From JBMNCR01 sp049366695 (GTDB lineage: Bacteria > Bacillota > Clostridia > Eubacteriales > Alkalibacteraceae): a stretch of 46,759 bases of DNA. The stretch covers positions 1 through 46,759 of the forward strand of contig JBMNCR010000096.1 of NCBI GenBank assembly GCA_049366695.1. Direction: 5' to 3'. The translations under genes and the position numbers were made by a program. Under the pieces are notes generated by a model. The model was given only the letters and a program-made list of their open reading frames with translations, was not told the DNA's origin and did not search any database. Below, in pieces: positions 42,285 to 46,759 of the stretch (its first letter is position 1; each line of letters starts with the position of its first letter).

Positions 42285-43447
42285 AAATGTAGCGGATATC
42301 TATTCATTTTTTAAAGAGAGTTTCAAGGATATGTTACAGGAAATGCTAGAAGCTGAAATGGATTCATCACTTGGATATACTAAAAACAACAAAGGAGATA
42401 TTCAAACAGTAAATAAACGTAATGGTCATAGTCCAAAAACAGTTAAAAGTCAGTATGGACAGTTTGAAGTAGATATTCCTCGAGATAGAAATGGTGAGTT
42501 TGAACCCAAAATTGTACCAAAGTATCAAAGAGATATTTCTGGTATTGAAGAAAAGATAATTTCATTATATGCCAGAGGTATGTCAACAAGAGATATTCAT
42601 GATCAGTTAAAAGATATCTATGGTATTGAGTTGTCTGCTGATATGGTTAGTAAAATTACAGATAAAATCCTACCTGAAATTAAAGAGTGGCAATCTAGAC
42701 CATTAGAAGGGGTCTATCCATTTATTTTTATGGATGCTATTCATTTTAAGGTTCGAGAGGATGGTAGAATTCTTAATCGTGCAGCATATATCATTTTAGG
42801 TATTACATTAGATGGTATGAAAGATATTTTAAGTATTACAATAGGAGCCAATGAATCATCTAAATTTTGGTTAGGTATGCTAAATGATTTAAAAAACAGA
42901 GGGGTAAATGATGTTTTATTCTTCTGCGTAGATGGTTTAACTGGCTTTAAAGAAGCAATTAATGCAGTTTATCCTAAGGCACAAGTGCAAAGATGTATTA
43001 TCCATATGCTACGTAATTCATTTAAATATGTAGCCTATAAAGATCTTAAGAAATTTTCCTCTGATTTTAAAGCAGTATATAGAGCGCCTAATGAACAAGT
43101 AGCATTAACAGAACTTGAAATAATGAAAGAAACATGGGGAAAGAAATATCCCTATGCAATTCATAATTGGGAATCTAATTGGGATGTGGTAAGCCCCTTC
43201 TTTGCATTTAGCGAAGATATTCGCAAAATTATGTACACTACTAATATAACCTAAAGGACTTAACCGTCAGTATAGAAAAGTTACTAAAACAAAAAGTGTA
43301 TTTCCTAATGATACATCCCTAGAAAAAATGCTCTTCTTGGCATCAAAAAATGTAATGAAAAAATGGACCCAAAGATATAAGAACTGGGATATGGTATTAA
43401 ACCAACTTAACATCTTATATGGTGACACCCTAGCCCAGTACCTATAA
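42232..43447 (+). pseudogene. IS256-family transposase, frameshifted
   Basis: From ATG 42232 (AAAAGGAGTTTTTT upstream) the frame runs 340 codons with the IS256 catalytic features: FIFMDAIHFKVREDG, FFCVDGLTGFKEAI, QRCIIHMLRNSFKY and HNWESNWDVVSPFF. At 43250, where intact relatives read TTNIIEGLNRQYRK, one extra base creates a stop. The remaining C-terminus (GLNRQYRKVTKTKS to NILYGDTLAQYL) continues in the next frame to 43447. No IS256-like left inverted repeat is seen; the ORF abuts the reductase gene within about 20 bases, so the element is probably truncated on that side and inactive. Confidence 0.9.
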
Positions 43448-43467
43448 AAATAACAAATAAAGAATAG

Positions 43468-43496
43468 GCGCCTGAAACAAAAGCTGTTTCTAGCGC
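43468..43496 (+). repeat. Hairpin downstream of the IS256-type remnant
   Basis: GCGC / GAAACA pairs with TGTTTC / GCGC around a 5-base loop with a small internal mismatch. It may be an element end or a terminator without T tail. Confidence 0.4.
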
Positions 43497-43565
43497 TGGA
43501 CTTTATTCCATCGGCAATTATATTATTGCCAAATATTTAAATTATATTCTAAAACACAGAAAAAA

Positions 43566-43799
43566 TTACATTCTCTGATGATCTTTCTCTATCTTCGATT
43601 TCAATGACGTTTTACTGATTTTTTTAACCATGTTTTCTGGTATTAATCCTTTTTTCTTTAACTCCTTAATTCAATTATCTATATAATTTTTAGTCGGTAA
43701 ACCAAAGGAACGAGCTACTAATCTCATTCCATCTGGTCCTTCAAAATATGTTTTTACTACTTCTAGTTTAAATTCTATATCATATATTTTTCTTGTCAT
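43566..43799 (-). pseudogene. IS3-type OrfA transposase remnant
   Basis: On the minus strand an ATG at 43799 with GGAGGATCACCAA upstream starts MTRKIYDIEFKLEVVKTYFE, then VARSFGLPTKNYIDN, a helix-turn-helix OrfA of the IS3/IS911 type. Codon 43 is TGA (43673-43671) where Trp is expected; the same frame resumes as IKELKKKGLIPEN to a TAA at 43568-43566. AAGTGGACACTAATTAATAG upstream (about 43860-43841) resembles an IS3-family end. No OrfB follows, so this is a dead fragment. Confidence 0.75.
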
Positions 43800-43859
43800 T
43801 TGGTGATCCTCCTAATAGTGATACTCAATTTTACTGTCTCTATTAATTAGTGTCCACTT

Positions 43860-44052
43860 TTTTCATCGCAGATTAAACCGTCCCTAATGAGTCACACATT
43901 CAGATTATAATAAGTCATTAGCTACTCTGCAACATCTTAAATATTCCACAAATGCCATTATATTTTATGTCAAAGTTAATGTAGGTAACTCATTTTATAA
44001 CTTTCAGGCATATTTATAAAATTTAAAAAAGTTAGTAATTTAAAAATAGTCT
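43860..44052 (+). other. Gap between IS remnant and UroD operon
   Basis: AT-rich, no gene or repeat recognised. Confidence 0.4.
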
Positions 44053-44083
44053 TTGAGTCTACAATCGTTGTAGGGTTTATAAT
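44053..44083 (+). promoter_or_regulatory. Promoter with 19-base spacer and palindromic operator
   Basis: TTGAGT (44053-44058) and TATAAT (44078-44083) are 19 bases apart, and the spacer holds the perfect palindrome CTACAA-TCG-TTGTAG (44059-44073). An overlong spacer with a dyad between -35 and -10 is the arrangement MerR-family activators use. It lies 44 bases before the micro-ORF of the UroD operon. No MerR gene is in the window. Confidence 0.55.
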
Positions 44084-44126
44084 AATTATCAAGGATCAAA
44101 TATTTATATTATAGGAGGAATAAAGT

Positions 44127-44258
44127 ATGTACACGATTAAAAAGTCTGCTTATTACAGAATTACAAATTTAGAAATGAGTGAACAAATTAGTACTGATGC
44201 ATTCACTACAAATGCTACAGGAAGCATAAAAATTTCTCAAGGGTGGGTGTTTAAATGA
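44127..44258 (+). CDS. 43-residue ORF translationally coupled to UroD-like gene
   Basis: ATG 44127 follows a strong TAGGAGGAATAAAGT site. The peptide begins MYTIKKSAYYRITNLEMSE and ends ISQGWVFK; its TGA overlaps the ATG of the UroD-like gene (ATGA), a classic coupling arrangement. No motif, signal peptide or hydrophobic stretch. The second UroD-like gene is preceded by a fragment reading ISKRLVVK-stop in the same relative place, suggesting the upstream segment was duplicated with the gene. Could be a leader peptide or a small functional protein. Confidence 0.55.
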   Translation: MYTIKKSAYYRITNLEMSEQISTDAFTTNATGSIKISQGWVFK

Positions 44259-45403
44259 GCGTAGATATGAAATTAGTCGAAGAAAAAAAAGAAAGAGTTA
44301 TCAAAACAATACGAAGAGAAGAAGTGGATAAACCACCTTTTATGTTCATTGCAGATGGATATTATCCTTACTATGCCGGGGTAGATAAATCAGAGATTAC
44401 TACATATGAAAAAGCTGCGGAAATTTCTTTGAAGGTTACTGAGGACTTGCAATATGACACAACACTCATGCCTTACATGCCCGCTAATCTTCTTTATGCC
44501 CCAAATATCCAAAGCCTAGGCGGTGGATGCCATGTAGTTAAAGATTGCTCTAGGCAGATTTGTCCAGAAAAGGTCGTGATTATGAGCCCTGAAGAATATC
44601 CTGCATTAATAAAAGATCCGGCTAAATTTCTTTTAGAAACAGCATTACCAAGGAGATTAGAGCTCTTGGGCAATAAAAGTCATGACGAGAAATACAACGG
44701 TTTTTTACAAGTACTGCAGGAAGGTAAAAAAGTGGGTCAATACGCACGATCCTTGGAAGCGGGCGGAATGCTTAGTATCAGGGGTGGAAGCCCTATTTTT
44801 AGCCCTGTGGATTATATCTTTGATTTTCTCAGAGATTTTAGCGGTATTATGGGCGATGTAAAACGACATCCAGAATTCCTACGAGATGCCGGGTTAGCCA
44901 TCTTAGAAAATCTTAAACCTGTCATTAAATCTATGCCCACTGCAAGTGATAGAGGAATATTTATCCCCATGCATATTCCTGCTTTTCTACGACCAAAAGA
45001 CTTTGAAAAAGTGTATTGGCCCTCCTTTAAAGGACTCGTTGAGTATATGGTAGAGCAAGGGCACAATGTGGTATGTTATTTCGAAAAAAAATATGGACAT
45101 TTATTTGATTATTTGCAAGAACTTCCTAAACAAGGAGTAATAGGAATATTTCAGGAAGATGATATACGTATCACGAAAGAAATACTGGGTAAAACAATGA
45201 CCATAGCCGGCGGTTTATCCACGACAATCATGCAGCACGGAACAAAGCAGGAGTGTATAGATCATGTGAAAGGGTTAATAGATGATTTATGTCCTGGTGG
45301 AGGCTACTTCATCGCACCAGATACACCTATGATGTTTCCAGTAGATGCAAAACCAGAAAACTTAAAGGCAATTGCAGATTATATCAGAGATTATCGTCTA
45401 TAA
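44255..45403 (+). CDS. Uroporphyrinogen decarboxylase-like methyltransferase (MtaA/CmuA-type superfamily)
   Basis: This 382-residue TIM-barrel protein of the UroD superfamily shows FMFIADGYYPYYAG and LQYDTTLMPYMPANL, the central SPVDYIFDFLRDFSGIMGDV, and the C-terminal GGLSTTIMQHGTKQECIDHV and DLCPGGGYFIAPDTPM. True HemE ends differ, and no other heme gene is near; members with this C-terminus are usually corrinoid- or cofactor-linked methyltransferases in anaerobes. Start overlaps the micro-ORF stop. About 75% of its length is repeated in the truncated paralogue at 45700. Substrate and whether a corrinoid protein partner exists are unknown; none is in the window. Confidence 0.82.
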   Translation: MSVDMKLVEEKKERVIKTIRREEVDKPPFMFIADGYYPYYAGVDKSEITTYEKAAEISLKVTEDLQYDTTLMPYMPANLLYAPNIQSLGGGCHVVKDCSRQICPEKVVIMSPEEYPALIKDPAKFLLETALPRRLELLGNKSHDEKYNGFLQVLQEGKKVGQYARSLEAGGMLSIRGGSPIFSPVDYIFDFLRDFSGIMGDVKRHPEFLRDAGLAILENLKPVIKSMPTASDRGIFIPMHIPAFLRPKDFEKVYWPSFKGLVEYMVEQGHNVVCYFEKKYGHLFDYLQELPKQGVIGIFQEDDIRITKEILGKTMTIAGGLSTTIMQHGTKQECIDHVKGLIDDLCPGGGYFIAPDTPMMFPVDAKPENLKAIADYIRDYRL

Positions 45404-45425
45404 CTTTATAAAAGAGGTGAAGAAA

Positions 45426-45551
45426 GTGGAAGAGGTATCAAACAAAAAAGTGCTGGAAGAAATAGCAAAAGACATTCTCAAAGCAAAAAGCGAAGAGGAA
45501 ATTGAAACCTTTGTTAAAAAAATGCTATATTCGTCATTGCTTAATTGTTAG
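45426..45551 (+). CDS. Small 41-residue ORF between UroD paralogues
   Basis: GTG 45426 follows AAGAGGTGAAGAAA. The peptide begins MEEVSNKKVLEEIAKDIL, is helical and charged, and ends LLNC. It resembles the N-terminal helix of B12-binding corrinoid proteins only in general character, so no function is assigned. It sits 22 bases after the intact UroD-like gene and is probably cotranscribed. Confidence 0.45.
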   Translation: MEEVSNKKVLEEIAKDILKAKSEEEIETFVKKMLYSSLLNC

Positions 45552-45638
45552 CGATTACGTATAAGATGATAACTTAATTCAAAATGTTTTATGAATAATT
45601 TGTTAAATTAAGTATCTCATAAAATTTTCAATACAGTT

Positions 45639-45664
45639 TGTAAGCAGGAGATAATGCGCTTACA
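45639..45664 (+). repeat. 7-bp inverted repeat upstream of second UroD-like gene
   Basis: TGTAAGC (45639-45645) and GCTTACA (45658-45664) around a 12-base loop; could be an operator or an RNA hairpin. The loop has AGGAG but it is 50 bases from the start. Confidence 0.45.
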
Positions 45665-45699
45665 GAAGTCGTATATATTTCAAAGAGGTTGGTGGTTAA

Positions 45700-46710
45700 A
45701 TGAACGTTGATAGGAAATTAGTAGAAGAAAAAAGAGAAAGAGTTATTAAAACAATACATAGAGAAGAAGTGGATAAACCCCCCTTTATGTTTATTGCAGA
45801 TGGCTATTATCCTTACTATGCTGGGGTAGAGAAATCAGAGATTACTACATATGAAAAAGCTGTGGAAATTACTTTGAAGGTTACTGAGGACTTGCAGTAC
45901 GACACATCACTGGAGCCATACATGCCGGCTAATCTTATTAATGCCCCAAATATCCATAGTCTAGGTGGAGGATGCCATGTAGTTAAGGATTGCTCGAAAC
46001 AAATCTGCCCAGAAAAAGTCATGATTATGAACCCTGAGAAGTATCCGGAATTAATAAAAAATTCAACGAGTTATATTCTGGAAACATTATTGCCAAAAAG
46101 ATTAGAACTCTTGGGCGAAAAAAGTTCTAAAGAGAAATTTGATGGGTTTTTACAAGTATTACAGGAGGGTAAAAAATTTGGTCAATACATACAATCCTGT
46201 GAAGATGGCGGTATGCTTAATATTATGCAAGGAAGTCCTGTTCTTAGTCCAGTGGATTACATTTCTGATTTTCTCAGAGATTTTACAGGTATGATGAGTG
46301 ACATAAAACGATATCCGGAATTAGTCAGGGATGCCGGGTTGGCTATCTTGGAAGAGTTGAAACCGGTCATTAAATCTCAGACACCTTTGAGCGACAGAGG
46401 TATATTAATTCCAATGCATATCCCTGCTTATTTACGACCAAAAGACTTTGAAAAAGTGTATTGGCCCTCCTTCAAAGGACTCGTTGAGTATATGGTGAAT
46501 CAAGGGCATAATGTGCTCTGTTATTTTGAAAAAAAATACAGTCATTTGTTTGATTATTTACAAGAACTTCCGAAGCATGGTGTGATAGGAATCTTTGAGG
46601 AAGATGATATGCGCTTTGTTAAAGAAAAACTGGGTAAAACAATGACCATAGCCGGGGGTTTATCCACTACAATCATGCAGCACGGAACAAAGCAGGAGTG
46701 TATAGTATAA
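45700..46710 (+). pseudogene. Second UroD-like methyltransferase gene, truncated by mobile element
   Basis: 336 codons from ATG 45700 with AAAGAGGTTGGTGG upstream. It is highly similar to the gene at 44255 from the first residues (VEEKRERVIKTIHREEVDKP) to IAGGLSTTIMQHGTKQECI. There the match stops at base 46705, and the frame ends two codons later (V-stop), losing about 45 C-terminal residues including the GGGYF.APDTP motif. Differences to the first copy are spread evenly, so the duplication is not recent, while the truncation junction is sharp. Probably non-functional. Confidence 0.85.
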
Positions 46711-46711
46711 A

Positions 46712-46759
46712 TGTCAACCTAAAATTCCTCAAAAATGCGCATTTAAGATTCCCCAGTTT
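46712..46759 (+). mobile_element. Probable left end of an IS21-type insertion sequence
   Basis: TGTCAACC followed by AAAATTCCTCA, then the palindrome AAATGCGCATTT and AAGATTCCCCA. Repeated internal motifs behind a TG terminus are typical of IS21-family ends. It begins within seven bases of the point where the UroD-like paralogue is cut off. No transposase is visible before the window ends. Confidence 0.55.

Noticed and set aside
43671..43673. TGA read as selenocysteine or tryptophan
   Set aside because: It sits in a decayed transposase fragment and no selenocysteine insertion structure was visible; ordinary nonsense mutation is simpler.
44255..45403. Genuine heme gene hemE
   Set aside because: The N-terminus and C-terminal GGGYFIAPDTP region fit the methyltransferase branch, and no heme genes are adjacent.

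Overview
The window is AT-rich DNA (roughly 30% GC by eye) with strong AGGAGG-type ribosome binding sites and frequent GTG/TTG starts. Gene content fits a low-GC Firmicute of class Clostridia: a CarD-YacL-IspD block, a GlmM / glmS-ribozyme / GlmS block, YwiB-ArgS, a cobalamin riboswitch, a tyrosine-kinase-regulated exopolysaccharide locus, and uroporphyrinogen-decarboxylase-like (corrinoid methyltransferase type) genes. An Alkaliphilus/Natronincola-like or related clostridium is my guess from gene content only; there is no rRNA to test it.

Layout. 1-121: 3' end of feoB. 188-2934: a consensus promoter, cobalamin riboswitch and terminator controlling a zinc alcohol dehydrogenase, a TrpD-like phosphoribosyltransferase and a small coupled protein. 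3021-4604: an ABC-F ATPase in which one of the two ATP sites looks dismantled. 5111-22965: a large Wzx/Wzy-type exopolysaccharide cluster, with a PglF-type dehydratase, Wzz-like adaptor, BY-kinase, PHP phosphatase and a degenerate second PHP protein, LCP attachment protein, FemAB-like protein, priming sugar transferase, LegC/PglE-type aminotransferase, glycosyltransferases, a polymerase that appears to start on a non-AUG codon, an acetyltransferase, a MurJ-family flippase and small exported acidic proteins. 23170-28942: Ddl, YwiB, ArgS and three type IV pilin-like genes. 29406-34003: PepD (minus), SGNH hydrolase, VanZ-like protein, RadA and a MazG-like protein (minus). 34269-41128: CarD, YacL-like PIN-TRAM protein, IspD, GlmM, glmS ribozyme and GlmS. 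41129-46759: a scarred accessory region with a DHFR-fold reductase run into a broken IS256-type transposase, an IS3-type remnant, and two tandem UroD-like methyltransferase genes. The second of these is cut off by what looks like an IS21-type end at the window edge.

How the genes work together. The polysaccharide cluster can be read as a pathway: nucleotide sugar 4,6-dehydration and amination, priming on undecaprenyl phosphate, chain extension by GT4, GT2 and DXD-type transferases, flipping by the MurJ-family protein, polymerisation, chain-length and kinase/phosphatase control, and LCP-mediated attachment to the wall. IspD (isoprenoid carrier), GlmM/GlmS (UDP-GlcNAc supply) and Ddl (peptidoglycan) supply the same envelope processes. 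The cobalamin-controlled operon at the left and the UroD-like operon at the right both suggest corrinoid-linked metabolism, but neither substrate can be read from sequence.

Intergenic regions repeatedly carry two dispersed repeat families: 8-base TTGGAAAG units, and a GTCATCC...GAAGGATCT element. The observations I consider most worth following are the co-degenerated ABC-F site, the PHP pseudo-phosphatase, the non-AUG start of the Wzy-like polymerase, the cobalamin-regulated TrpD-like gene, and the palindrome-in-spacer promoter driving a micro-ORF/UroD operon.
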